This document shows positions 22,803 through 32,999 of a stretch of 64,000 bases of DNA, piece after piece. The notes under the pieces are model-generated. The model did not search any database. It was not told where the DNA came from and worked only from the letters and a program-made list of their open reading frames with translations. A program made the translations under genes and the position numbers. Origin of the DNA: Valencia hispanica (taxonomy: Eukaryota > Chordata > Actinopteri > Cyprinodontiformes > Valenciidae); assembly GCA_963556495.2 (NCBI GenBank), contig OY747702.1:940001-1004000 (forward strand). The letters are read 5' to 3'. Each line of letters begins with the position of its first letter. The first letter of the stretch is position 1.

Positions 22803-23979
22803 AATGCAGGAATCATGCAGCGGTCGACAAAAACAGCCAATTGCCTACTATAGTCTAAAACTTGACAACGTAGTCCAAGGTTGGCCTCCGTGCTATCAAG
22901 GCCTAGCTGCAGTGCACTATGCCTATGAAAAGGCCTCAGTGATTACAATGGGGTATCCAGTCATCATTTATACCCATCACAAAATCACGGAACTCATTAA
23001 CCAAGGAAGATTTGTGGTACATCAATCAAGATGTTTGCAATACATGCCACTATTGACGTACCCAGATGTAACAATAAAAAGATGCTTAACGAGCAATCCG
23101 GCAAATGTTGTTCCGTTTGAGTTTGAAGGAGAACCTCATGAGTGAATAACTGAATCAATGAAATACACTAGATTAAGACCAGATTTGGAATCTACACCTT
23201 TTGAGAATCCCGACGTAACATACTTTGTAGATGGATCTTGTTTCAAAGACTACTTATGAAACCACACAGGCTATGCAGTGGTTGGGAAAATAAACAGTGA
23301 GTTCAAAATAGTCAAAGCAGAACAATGTGAGCAACCCTGCTCAGCCCAATTGGCCAAGCTGACAGCACTGACAGAGGCTTGCAAGCTAGCTGAAGGAAAG
23401 ATAGCAAACATTTACTCCGATTATGCCTATGCTCATTGCGTGTGCCACCTTTTCGGCAATGTGTGGAAACAAAGAGGATTCAAAAAGTTGGACGGAAGTC
23501 CTATCCAACACTGTAGACAAATAAATGAGCTAATTTCAGCAATTATGCTACCATCAAAACTTGCAGTGATTAAATGTCCAGCTCACCGCAAGGGCAACAC
23601 AGAGGTAATAAAAGGCAACAATGCGGCAGACGAGGCAGCAAAACTAGCTTCTAAATGTGAAGTTGCTATTCTAAGTCCAGTTATTTCCGTGGAAAATACT
23701 GTTACACCTGAAGACATCATTCGGATACAAGAAAATGCCACTCCCAGTGAACAACACATGTGGCATCAGAGAGTAGCATCAAAAGACAAAAATGGTTTGT
23801 GGAGGTCACATGAAGGTTTGATTGTGGCACCAGTTTCACTACTGACAATTTTGATATCAGACTGTCATGGCATAGACCATTGTGGTAGAGCCGAAGTTAT
23901 AAGAAAACTAAACCGCCAAGGTTACTGGTCACCATACTTGAAAGCTATGGTTGACGAAATACAGAAAGTCATTTTGTGA
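22802..23979 (+). pseudogene. ERV-A RNase H and integrase zinc-binding domain
   Basis: The first frame (to 23,145) has '[20 protein letters not shown]' and 'VIIYTHHKITELINQGR', the retroviral connection domain before RNase H. After a stop, RNase H starts near 23,216 ('YFVDGSCFKDY', first catalytic Asp) and goes on in the frame 23,278-23,979 with 'TALTEACKLAEGK' and 'IYSDYAYAHCVCHLFG', where retroviral RNase H has TDSxYA. Integrase follows, with the zinc domain histidines in 'ISDCHGIDHCGRAEVIRKL'. The frame then breaks into the gypsy leader at 23,968 before the two zinc-binding cysteines and the DDE core. Confidence 0.85.
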
Positions 23980-24205
23980 GTAACCATTTACATTCTCCCT
24001 CACCCACTCACCTGTCTACATCATCTAACCTCCACTCTCTGCTGCAGTTCCTCCGCCTGCCATCGTGGACCCATTTCCTGGCGTTCTTCCGGAGACTTTC
24101 ACATTCACTATTTTTAAAATAAATATTTCTTATCATATCCAAAATTATGGTCTTGTGTTCTGATTTTGCTGCTGCCTTTTGAGTCATAAGACCCTGCAAA
24201 CATGA
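23968..24205 (+). repeat. Second copy of the gypsy leader
   Basis: From 'agtcattttgtgagtaacc' to 'accctgcaaacatgac' this repeats 13,757-13,961, the gypsy leader up to the gag start. It has about 40 extra bases ('aaaattatggtcttgtgttc' and neighbours), which are probably ancestral and deleted from the first copy. Together with the LTR ending at 18,366 it forms one LTR-leader unit split by ERV-A. Confidence 0.88.
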
Positions 24206-24253
24206 CAAGATGAATCTTTATAGACTATATGAATAACTAATAATTGTCCCCAG

Positions 24254-26106
24254 CAGGGGTGGACTGGGACAAAAATTCAGCCCTGGCATTTTTTGTCCAG
24301 ACCAGCCCACTACATTATCAGCCGACACTACATAAAAGTCCACAAATCTCGCATCATCTCCTCTTACGCATACTACAGTACAAATGAGTCATATTTCTTT
24401 AACAAATAAAGCACATGTGGCTTGACACATTAGTTCATGTTAAGGCAAGACACTACAGGCAAAAACATAGATTTTTCGTGACCTGGTCAATTTTGAGTTT
24501 TGTGGATATTTAACATCCTTAACATGTTGGCTTTCAGAATAAAACAAACTACCACTCTGAAAAACCTCTAAAATCTACTATTTTTTATCATTTTAGTGCG
24601 GGTGCGACAGCAGATTTGGCATTCTATTTTCTGTCTCACTGTTTCCGGTTACCTTTTAACACGAAGCAGTCTAAACAAAAAGCCCCCCAAAAAGAAAAAG
24701 TAAAAAAAATAAAATAAATAAAGTCCAAAAATGGTATGCCTGTTTCAATTAATGACCAAACACAAACACGAAACGAGGGATTCAAGGGTAATTTGCAATT
24801 CACATTGCATTGAATTATCTAATGCAAATCTTTAATTGCGTTTTCCTCAAAATTAGTTTTTTCCAACATTCAAAACGCATAATCTTGAAATCAGTTATAC
24901 CTATAGTATATACACCAAACTTTCCACCATTGTTCTATGCTATGAGCTGAAAAAAAAATTGCAGAGCGATTTGTCAAATACATCGTTCTAAAAAATATAA
25001 ATGTGCTATTTTTTGTAAAAAAAAAACTGGGTTAAAATGAGTTTTTTGGAGCTACTGACACTGTTTTTTGATTTATGAAGTAATGAAATGAAACAAACCT
25101 GTTTCCCTCTATAAAAAGTTTTTGATAACATATATGATTAGAAAATTAAAGAAAAATTCAATCGGTCTCTCACCAATTTTGAGATGATACGTTTACAAAT
25201 ATATGCAATTTAGCACAATTTTAACCAGATTACACCTCATTTGCATATCTAAACAAAATTTATATCAAAACTTCTAATACAAAAATTGTTTGTTTTAATA
25301 CTAGGATTAAGTTTCTCAAGTTTCACGAAGGCATCTTGAAGCTAACTCTTTTCCCTATTCACCTGTAGCGTCTCCCCTTAATGTTTACTGTTGCTATGGC
25401 TTAGCCAAATCATCAAGTATACAGTACAATTTGGCATATTTAACAAAATCAACCACAACTACTAACAGTCAGCCCTTCAACTCTGGGCTAATATGTTGTC
25501 ACAAGTATTCAGTTATTCAGGTCACATTGCGGTCAATGTAATACCGTTTTATACTTTATTTTGGGCATGTCTCAAAATGTAGCCGAGCCAACCCCATGCT
25601 AACGTTACTTACCATGGATGTCTCTTCACCTGCTCGTCTCCTGGCGCAGCAGCACCTGCTGCTGTTGGGTTGGTGAGCCCAGCACCAAATATGTCTGTTA
25701 ACCTTAAACATTTAGCAGCTTCTGCCTCCAGAGATTTCAGCTTTTTCAGCCGTACTTTTTCAGCACCACCGTTGCTTTTCTTACCCTTCTCCATTTTCAG
25801 CTCAGCAGCATCCGATCCGGCCCATTTCATGAGGTCCCGCCCACCTTGGTTTGTGTTGTGACTGACAGCACTGTCATGGCTCTCATAGGCTGTCAGCCCA
25901 TGATTGATTGACGATGACATAGACCAATAATATGTGTCGATGCTGGCAACAAACTGCTAGCCCTCTGTAGCCAATTGGCCGGCCCAATTGGAGGGAATTT
26001 AGAGAGAGGGAAAAAAACAACAACAAAAAAAAGGCCGACCGGCCCACTTTGGGTCAATGGCCCACCGGGATGATGCCCGGTATGCCAGATGGCCAGTCCA
26101 CCCCTG
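24254..26106. mobile_element. hAT-like DNA transposon with 8-bp flanks
   Basis: The ends are inverted repeats beginning 'caggggtggactgg' (24,254) and its complement ending at 26,106. The flanks are GTCCCCAG and ATCCCCAG, an 8-bp duplication with one mismatch, as expected for hAT. The interior is mostly AT-rich noncoding sequence with a short minus-strand frame near the right end. It is nonautonomous. Confidence 0.82.
25609..25920 (-). CDS. Short frame inside the hAT-like element, possible transposase N-terminus
   Basis: 103 residues with a lysine-rich middle ('KMEKGKKSNGGAEKVRLKKL') followed by 'EAEAAKCLRLTDIF'. Starts like this are known from hAT-type proteins of the zinc-finger MYM-like group, where a basic N-terminus precedes the zinc finger; this is from memory. 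No BED finger or catalytic domain follows. The frame reads outward-in from the right terminal repeat, where a transposase first exon would be. It may be a leftover first exon of the parent transposon. Confidence 0.35.
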   Translation of the reverse strand: MSSSINHGLTAYESHDSAVSHNTNQGGRDLMKWAGSDAAELKMEKGKKSNGGAEKVRLKKLKSLEAEAAKCLRLTDIFGAGLTNPTAAGAAAPGDEQVKRHPW

Positions 26107-26114
26107 ATCCCCAG

Positions 26115-27832
26115 CCTTTAAACCACATTTAAGTTTATGGTTATTGTCCCCAGCAGCTTTAAAAACAAACTGACGCCGTTGTGAGAGTATCTCAGGTCCA
26201 GTAAACGGTCCGCACTGACAGCTTCTGAAGTTTAAAAAAATATCCCAGGGGTATGGTAAGGGTCGGATAAGTTTAATCTTTTTATCTTATAATATTTAAT
26301 TTTCCCTCCGATGGAGTAAAATCACAGCCAGCGACGTTCATTTTGGTGAGGTTCATGCCTGCCAACATGGCGCCTTCGCTCTGAGAGTCACGTGACGTCC
26401 GGAGCTCTATATGAGCTCAGTTGAGCATTTGCAGAAGTTTTGTGGAACAAAAGCAAAGGCAAGATATGCTTCATCATATTTCTTGGCTTGAAAGAAGTTG
26501 ATTTGGAAGCTTATTTGGTGACGTTTTATCTTCTGATTTGAGTTTATGTGGGAGCCTCTTCATGTCAGTTATATTAGCTTTTAAATTGTATCCATTCACC
26601 CCCCCCCTCCCCCTCCCTGCAATGGAAGTGTGTAACCAGTTAACACAAAAACACATTCTGTAACACATTTTATTTTTTACAAATTTTATTCAGTCAATAT
26701 TGTTTTGTGTAGTGATCATTTTAAATAGCCACTGCCAATAAACATGTTACATATGTGTTTCTTGCCATGTAAAAACAGTGCAACAATGGCAGCTGCCTGC
26801 TATCATTTGTTTAATTTTCAGATAAACAACTACTTTCTTTGACGCTTTATTATTTGTAATGCCTTGTGATATGGTGGAGTACTGGTAGCCAGTCACACTG
26901 CAAGGTGAGACTCCAGCTTTACACAGAGGAAAGCAGAGAGTGTGTTAGGGTGGGTGGAATGAAAGAGTGACGAATCCAGTTCTAAAATATTCACTAAAAA
27001 TATATGCTTTGTCCAAAACTTATCAAAATATTCTCAGATGACCAAATGTACACCTGGAACAAGCTTGACTTTTAACAAGTTAGTTGACTAAACGTGTTAG
27101 AGAGAAAATAAAAATCTATTTCCTCACAATGTAATGCCCCATAGGAGAGTTCATCCAAAACTAAAACAATCCTATAAAACTACCAGGTCGCCCTAACATT
27201 CTTTAATAGTGTGTTTCCCTATATGCAGGGTTTTGACATGCTGTTATACTAAAAAAATAATTGAATAAAAATGTTTTAATACATTATGGTCATCAGTCTC
27301 AAAGTTTAATAGCTGCAACACACACAAAAAGACCCAGTTCTTTATTCAAAGCATAACTACTTATATGATGAAGCGGTGTGGTGAAAAAAGTTTGGAAAGT
27401 CAAATGTTTGTGTTAGCTACACATACTTTGTTGAAACACAATCCTCTGAAAAAAGGATGGACTTCAATATAGAGCAAAACCTGGAGCGGATGAATTGTTC
27501 AAAATCATGTAGGGAATTTATGCCTACATGTGAGCTCATTAGGATAAACATGCGATTTGCTATGATTTTTTGAAAGCTATGAGGTCAAATTGAGCCTTTA
27601 TCAAACTTTTATGAATAAGTTTCACCCACTTCCGTCAACCATAACCATATTACAGATGCAATGTAATGGCTATGTCCTGGATGTATATACAAAGTTTTGT
27701 TAAACTTCAATCAGCTATTTTTGCAAAACAATCTTCTGAAGTTTAAAGCGCCATCTAGTAAGACTTTAGCAGACTTTGATAAAGCTTGGTAAATACCCTA
27801 AATATCATACTTTTAGTTTGTGGTAAAAACGA
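26115..27832. other. Interval without a recognised gene
   Basis: Mostly AT-rich. The only notable patch is the promoter-like stretch at 26,360-26,415 described separately. A C-rich run lies at 26,599-26,612. No exon was recognised after the promoter-like patch. Confidence 0.4.
26360..26415 (+). promoter_or_regulatory. Promoter-like cluster (YY1-, E-box- and CRE-type words)
   Basis: Within 55 bases lie 'gccaacatggcgcc' (YY1-type AACATGGCG), 'gtcacgtgac' (palindromic E-box, USF/MITF type) overlapping 'tgacgtcc' (CRE-like), and 'ctatatgagc'. In vertebrates such words cluster at housekeeping promoters. No downstream exon was recognised, so this could be a relic or the promoter of a noncoding RNA. 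Confidence 0.35.
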
Positions 27833-27847
27833 AATGTTGAATTTTTT

Positions 27848-28029
27848 GGTGACTAGTGGCCTTTCTTCACCAGGGGATAGCATTCAGAAGGGGAGAGAGG
27901 AGTGGGGAAAGACCTGCAACAAGGATCTATGAGGATAGGAATTGGAATGGAACTCGGGACAGCCGTGACGATTACTGAGGGCTCCATACATGGGGTGCCC
28001 GCACTAACCACTACGCCACGCAATGCCCC
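27848..28029 (-). mobile_element. tRNA-derived SINE with target duplication
   Basis: Read on the minus strand, the head 'ggggcattgcgtggcgtagt' contains an A-box-like TGGCGTAGTGG. About 55 bases on, 'gagttccattcc' is a B-box-like word. The 3' part reads 'ctggtgaagaaaggccacta'. The 15-bp direct repeats 'aatgttgaatttttt' flank it at 27,833-27,847 and 28,030-28,044. The tRNA-like part cannot fold as a normal tRNA, so it is a SINE, not a tRNA gene. Confidence 0.85.
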
Positions 28030-28088
28030 AATGTTGAATTTTTTTATGATTTCAGAATTGTGGTCAAAACAATAAGGGTTACATTACT

Positions 28089-28690
28089 TTTTTTTTTTTT
28101 ACATGTGTTCTGTCTGCCAGTGTGGCGCTCAGAATTGGTGTCTGAGTACCAAGTAGAACCCTGACAGATTTACTACCACAAGTGGAGCATTACAGCTTTT
28201 GCTATAGTACTCCGCTTGATATATATGTGTAAGAAATCTTTGACAAATTGCTGTGGGATATTTTTTTCCCCAATGTGGCAGGGACATGGAGACGGAAAAT
28301 AAAAGGAGAGAAAGAAAGTAGATGAAGAGAGGTAGGAAAAAAGGTTAAGAGTCAGAGGGTAAGCTGAAGATACGAGAGGAAGGGGAACAAAGAAAATACA
28401 AGATTTAGTAGAGGGTGATGGAGTGGGTGGACAGAGGTGTCCGGAGATGGGGAGGGAAGGACTGGGGGACAAAATGCCCTCCCAGGGAGCCAGCTCCCCC
28501 ACTGACTCCAATGGGCACCGCCGATCACCAAGATCCACCAAGGGAGGGAGGCCCTGGCATGTCCACCCCGGGGCCCATGCCTGCAGCACCACCAAACCCC
28601 ACAGAGCCCAAGGCAGTCCCCCCGGCCCCATCCCAGAAAAGAGATCTATACCCACCCAAAAATCTGGTCTACTATTAAAGTACAAAATAC
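28089..28690 (-). mobile_element. L1-like LINE 3' end with poly(A)
   Basis: On the minus strand the unit ends in a run of A (t-run 28,089-28,100 on plus). It shares about 280 bases with 6,545-6,838 in inverse orientation. The upstream part (28,430-28,660) is GC-rich 3' UTR-like sequence; open frames there on both strands (up to 170 residues) have no protein signature. Assignment to L1-type is by the poly(A) end and by L1 fragments elsewhere in the window. Confidence 0.6.
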
Positions 28691-30191
28691 ATTAGACACC
28701 AAGGTTGAATTCTTAAGATAATTATAACTCTATTTGAACATGTATTTAACCTGTTCCACCCAACAGCCCCCGCCGCCCACGTCACTGTGGGGGAAGGGCG
28801 GAGAGAATGTCCGAATTTAGTTGACCTTTGGTCACTGATTGCTAAGCATGTCCTATTATTATAAACCTCAGAATATTAGCTAAAGACTCATATAAATCTT
28901 TTTTCTGACCTCCAAACCCAGAAAAAATAACAAGCACTTAAAAGAACAGTTGTGCTATTTTGCGATTTTTACATGAACACATTCAACCAAACCTGTCGGT
29001 CACCCTGCCGAACAGAACCGATCAAATTTTGCCTTCCCTGAAAGTCAGCTGCTGTCAGTTGCTGAAAAGAATAATCCACCGTGATATGACTGTATTTCCA
29101 GAATAATTAAAATACCCAGTGTGTATTTAGAAAAGAAAAAGTGAAAAAAACATAATCCTTTGTCAACATATTTTACATTTGATTCAAGGAGGCTCAACCT
29201 TGTCTGTCATGCGCATTTTGAACTTTCCCCATGTAAACTTTTGCTTTGTCCAATCTGCTTCAAAGTTCTGATGTCAGCGTGATTCTATAGGATCTTACGA
29301 TTCTAACCATATGTCAGTCATCCAAATTGGCCAATAGAAAGTGAAGTTACAGGTCTGCGTAATTCTAAAAGATTTATCAGTCTTTAGCTGAGATTCTGAG
29401 GTTTATAATGATAGGACATGCTTAGCAATCAGTGACCACAGGTCAACTAAATTCACACATTCTCCCTGCCCTCCCCCCACAGTGACCCAGCGGTGGGCCT
29501 GTTAGAGGTGTGCATCTCTACCTGCCTCACGATTCGATCCGATTCCGATTATCTGCCCAACGATTTGATTTGATTCTGCAATGCATCACGATTCTTCACA
29601 CTCAATTTTTCATCACTTAATACAAGCAGTCAGATATTGTTTTGAATTCCTTTTTATTTATTTCAATATTCCTGAAAAACAAAACATAAATCTTTCCACT
29701 GTAGTGAATGACAATTTCTAAAGTGTGCTGCCTTAAATTACTTAAATAATATAAAAAAATAAGGTTTTCAGTAGAGCAGCTATAAGACAGGACTTTGCAA
29801 TCACACACTGACTGTGCAAAATAGTAAACAAATACTGTGATAAGTGATTCTTTCACATGTAGTATACCAAATCAAAACAAATAACAAATAGCATAGACCT
29901 AGCCTACCTATTTAAGAGTGCAAATATTCAAATCTCAAAATAAAACAATTCCTTGTTCTACATTCAAAGTGCACTGGATAAAATAGTTGAGCAGCTTGAA
30001 GACAAGGAAACTTGAGAACCTGAGAATCATGTGTGGAAATCACATCATACAGCTGCAACATAGATTTAAACATAAATCTTAATAAACAAAGTTGTAAACC
30101 CAAAGTAAATTGCATAGGCCTAGTCTACACCTACAATCAGTTTCAGAGGAAATGTACCTTTTGACCTAACCGTACAATAACTGCTCACTTT

Positions 30192-30690
30192 TCAGCATTT
30201 TGGAATTTCAAGGTTCTTGTGCAAGAACACTAGGTGATCGACATGTTCTGGTTTGAGAGTGCTTCTTTTTGCAGTGACAACATCTCCTGCAGTGGAGAAA
30301 ACTCTCTCTGCAGACACACTTGTCGCTGGGATACATAAATACCTCTTTGACAGCCTGGACAGGAGAGGAAAGGTAAACTCATGACCATGCCACCAGTTCA
30401 AGGGATCTTCTGTGAGAGGTAGAGATGGAGATTTGCAGTAGTTGTCCACTTCATCCTCAGCCCTGGCATGGGTGGTTTTGTTTTGCATTGCAGCCACATT
30501 GTCAGTGAATGTATGTCCAAGCAAACTCACAAGCAGTGATGATGAGGCCCTCCTTTTGGCAGCAGGTGGGCAGGAGGCAACATTGTCCTTCCTGTGCATG
30601 TTGTCCTCCACACACAGTATCTCTTCTTCCTGGATTCCTGAACTCCTTGTTCCAGCAGGCATTTCATCTGCTTCTGTTTCCTCGTTTTCC
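30192..30690 (-). pseudogene. hAT transposase C-terminal dimerisation domain
   Basis: The last segment has the hATC signature: 'DPLNWWHGHEFTFPLLSRLS', 'YLCIPATSVSAERVFSTAGD' and 'KPEHVDHLVFLHKNL'. It ends naturally at 30,192. It is separated from the catalytic part by about 400 noncoding bases. The minus-strand text 'cactaacag' before it suits a splice acceptor, and a second possible AG about ten bases on keeps the reading phase better. This domain holds the dimer and one catalytic Glu in the family. Confidence 0.88.
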
Positions 30691-30702
30691 CTGTTAGTGA
30701 CA

Positions 30703-30746
30703 AGCAAAAAACAGCACTTAGCACTGCTAAGTGCTGTTTTTTTGCT
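30703..30746. repeat. Perfect 16-bp hairpin in the intron
   Basis: 'aaaaaacagcacttag' (30,706-30,721) pairs exactly with 30,727-30,742 around a five-base loop, and the pairing extends with AGC/GCT. Confidence 0.95.
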
Positions 30747-30778
30747 AAGTTAGCAGTTCTTAAAACATTTAGGCTTGT

Positions 30779-30893
30779 CCCCAGCTCCACTACTTCCTAA
30801 ACTTAAACCAACTCCATGGATTAATCAGTTTGTCCAATAATGTAGTAAAACAGGAAAGGTGCTTGTTTAAGTTCAGGAAGTAGTGGAGCTGGG
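30779..30893. repeat. Inverted repeat of about 30 bp, possible mini-MITE
   Basis: The arm at 30,779-30,809 ('ccccagctccactacttcct' start) is the complement of 30,865-30,893 with one mismatch. The 55 bases between are unrelated. The size is compatible with a very short MITE or with a foldback formed inside the intron. Confidence 0.85.
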
Positions 30894-31088
30894 CATAATG
30901 CCCATGCAAGATTTCTCATAGACAAATACAATAAAACATCGTTACAACATAACAATTTTTCTGTCTTATAAAACTTTCACTTAACATTACAATTAAGACA
31001 ATTTAATATTTGTTTCACTTTAAAAATTTTACATGGCAAGTTTATTTTTATATAAATCAAATCAAAATATATGGTGAAATTAAATTAC

Positions 31089-32066
31089 CTCCAATGCTGC
31101 AGCCTCCGTCACGACACCTCTGTAGATCTCATATCTCTCATCTGCTGTGAGGAAAGGCAGTCCCTTAAAACGAGGATCCAGGGCAGATGATGTATAAAGC
31201 AACTTCTTCTCTTTCTCAGAGTTGTATCTCTTTAGGAGATCTGTTTTGATTACATTCTTGATCTCACGGATCACTGATGGGTCACCAGTGGTGTCTGACA
31301 TGTTCTGAAGGAGCTGTGTATACAGTGGTGCAATCAAACAAACTGTTGGATTGCTCTCCTCAGACATCAACGTAGTGGCATCTTTCATTGGTCTTAATGG
31401 CTTCACTGCATGTGCTGTGTTCTCCAGTTCTGTTTTGTTGAGAGTGTAATGTTCAGCATCATCTTTTGCGACCTGAGGACTCAGCAGGGAAGCATGGATT
31501 GCAGATTGCTGTTCCAAGTACCTCTCCATCATGTCATGTGCACTATTCCACCTTGTTGCCACATCAGTTTTCAGTTTATGGTTTGGCAGGCCTATAACTT
31601 TCTGGTTTACTTGCAACTGGTGGTTTGCAATAGTGCTGCGATGAAAAAATGTTGACACACGTCGGATTCTGCCCACAAGTCTGGAAACCGTCTGCAGTTT
31701 AAGTGCCCGCTGTGCAGCAAGATTCAGTGTATGCGCGAAGCATTTTACATGAGGGAACTTCCCAACTTCAGCTGCACGTATCATGTTAGACGCGTTATCT
31801 GTCACCAGCACGACATCTTTGTCTGTTAGATGCCATTCATCCACAGCTTCAGACAGTAACTCCGCCAGATTAGCACCCGTGTGACTCTCATAAACAGCTC
31901 TTGTCTGCAGCACATGTGATAAAATCTGCCAGTCGTTGCTTATATAATGTGCTGTTATTGTTATGTAGGACTCTGTTGCAGTTGAAGTCCACGAATCACA
32001 TGTAATGGCTACACGGATAGCTTTACTCATTGATTCCATTACCTGTGCTTTGGTTTCATCGTACAA
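31089..32066 (-). pseudogene. hAT transposase catalytic region
   Basis: This frame has 'AITCDSWTSTATESYITITA' (first catalytic Asp region), 'VLVTDNASNMIRA' (second Asp), 'HTLNLAAQRAL' and 'DVATRWNSAHDMMERYLEQQ'. All are diagnostic of Ac-type hAT proteins related to ZBED1. It ends at a probable splice donor: coding text up to 31,089 is followed by GTAATT on the minus strand. The only break from the BED exon is one frameshift near 32,113, so the copy lost activity recently or was otherwise close to functional. Confidence 0.9.
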
Positions 32067-32523
32067 TGCAGGAACAGCAGTTTCTGTGAAGTGTCTTCTC
32101 GTCAGGGTTATACCGTGGCTCGAGTGTCTTCAGGAGGTAGCGAAATCCGGCATTTTCGACCACAGAATAGGGCCGTAGATCCTTAGCAATGAAGCATGCA
32201 ACAGAACGGGTGATCTTTTTCCCTCTCTCCGAAGCAGACGGCAAAGTTGTCAGCGCTTGTTCTATTGTTGGCTGGGATGTGCTCGCTGTTTTCGTGGCTG
32301 TTGCTGCCGAAGTCCTCACAGGGTGGAAACGTTCGAAATGTTTCGTCATATTGGTTGTATTCCCAAAGTACTTTATTTTCGTGTGGCACACTTTACACAC
32401 AGCATGCGTCTTCTCAAGCTTCCCATCAAGCTCATAAAAGCCAAAATTAGCCCAGACGTCTGATTTAAATGTAATGGGTGCATCTTTGATTACCCGTGTG
32501 GTTCGCGCTTCCCAGTCCGCCAT
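32056..32523 (-). pseudogene. hAT transposase N-terminus with BED zinc finger
   Basis: 155 residues starting 'MADWEART'. The BED finger is at about residues 20-68: 'SDVWANFGFYE', 'CKVCHTKIKYFGNTTNMTKH' and 'FERFHP', giving the C-x2-C and H-x4-H ligands. It binds transposon ends in hAT enzymes. After 'FRYLLKTLEPRY' (near 32,113) a single-base shift moves the reading out of frame. The catalytic part continues at 32,066 and below. The ATG lies about 220 bases inside the terminal repeat, as expected for a first coding exon. Confidence 0.88.
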
Positions 32524-32938
32524 TTCTGTTGTGGTATTGAATCTAGCAACGCAGTGCGCATGTCATTGCAACTCTGCCCCCGGAAGTAGTTGAAAAACTT
32601 GAAAAACTTAATTGTCCAAGCGCGGCCAGAAAATTTATATTAACAAAGAGGGGGGGGAGCGATTGTCACGTTGCTGCATCGATGCAGAATCGTGCACGGC
32701 CGAATCGTGATGCATCTTAGAATCGATCATTTTTCCCACCTCTAGGGCCTGTGGGGTGGAACAGGTTAACACAATAGATTAACCTCGACAATCCCATCTA
32801 TTTTAATGCGTACAATCTACAACTACTGACGATCTTAGAAAAATTTATAAATGGAACCAAATCAACAAATAACACTGACAGAATTAGAGAGGACAGTCAC
32901 CAGGGTATCACTTCAAAGATGCCATTATCACCTCTGGA

Positions 32939-32998
32939 TGTGTGTGTGTGTGTGTGTGTATGTGTGTGTCGGTGTGTGCGTGCGTGTGTGTGTGTGTG
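32939..32998 (+). repeat. (TG)n microsatellite
   Basis: An imperfect TG/GTGC repeat of about 60 bases. Confidence 0.95.
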
Positions 32999-32999
32999 G

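Larger units (their letters stand above)
18367..23967 (+). mobile_element. ERV-A: endogenous retrovirus, deleted, inserted in the gypsy element
   Basis: A 5' LTR with promoter signals is followed by a leader, the C-terminal remains of protease, an HxT/HxT domain, RT, RNase H and the integrase zinc domain. gag and the protease active site are missing. The 3' side stops inside integrase, with no core, env or 3' LTR. The four bases AGTC flank both ends (18,363-18,366 and 23,968-23,971). An L2 LINE copy interrupts RNase H. The polymerase is related to that of ERV-B at 53.9-63.1 kb. Confidence 0.85.
30691..31088 (-). other. Probable intron of the hAT transposase
   Basis: It starts GTAATT after the catalytic exon and ends in AG before the hATC exon. 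It holds no coding text and two unusual inverted repeats described separately. The exact acceptor is ambiguous (30,691 or 30,681) because only the second keeps the frame in phase. Confidence 0.6.
29503..32744 (-). mobile_element. hAT-type transposon (Ac/ZBED-like), nearly intact
   Basis: The ends are 'tagaggtg' and 'cacctcta', followed by a longer imperfect inverted repeat rich in 'cacgattcg' words. A perfect 8-bp duplication GGGCCTGT flanks it (29,495-29,502 and 32,745-32,752). The minus strand codes for a BED-finger transposase in three segments. It is inserted in the right arm of the piggyBac-like MITE. Confidence 0.93.
28750..32765. mobile_element. piggyBac-like MITE, interrupted by a hAT transposon
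   Basis: TTAA flanks both ends (28,746-28,749 and 32,766-32,769). The termini are inverted repeats starting 'cctgttccaccc'. The inverted repeat extends about 150 bases: the left side from 28,750 matches the complement of 29,502 back to about 29,340. Without the hAT insertion (29,503-32,744 plus one duplicated octamer) the element is about 766 bp. It has no transposase frame. Confidence 0.88.

Noticed and set aside
27940..28029. tRNA gene
   Set aside because: The A- and B-box-like words belong to a SINE flanked by a 15-bp target duplication; the sequence does not fold as a complete tRNA.
28173..28695. Overlapping frames of 87-170 residues, Pro/Gly-rich
   Set aside because: They fall in the GC-rich 3' UTR of an L1-like LINE and are open on both strands without protein signature.
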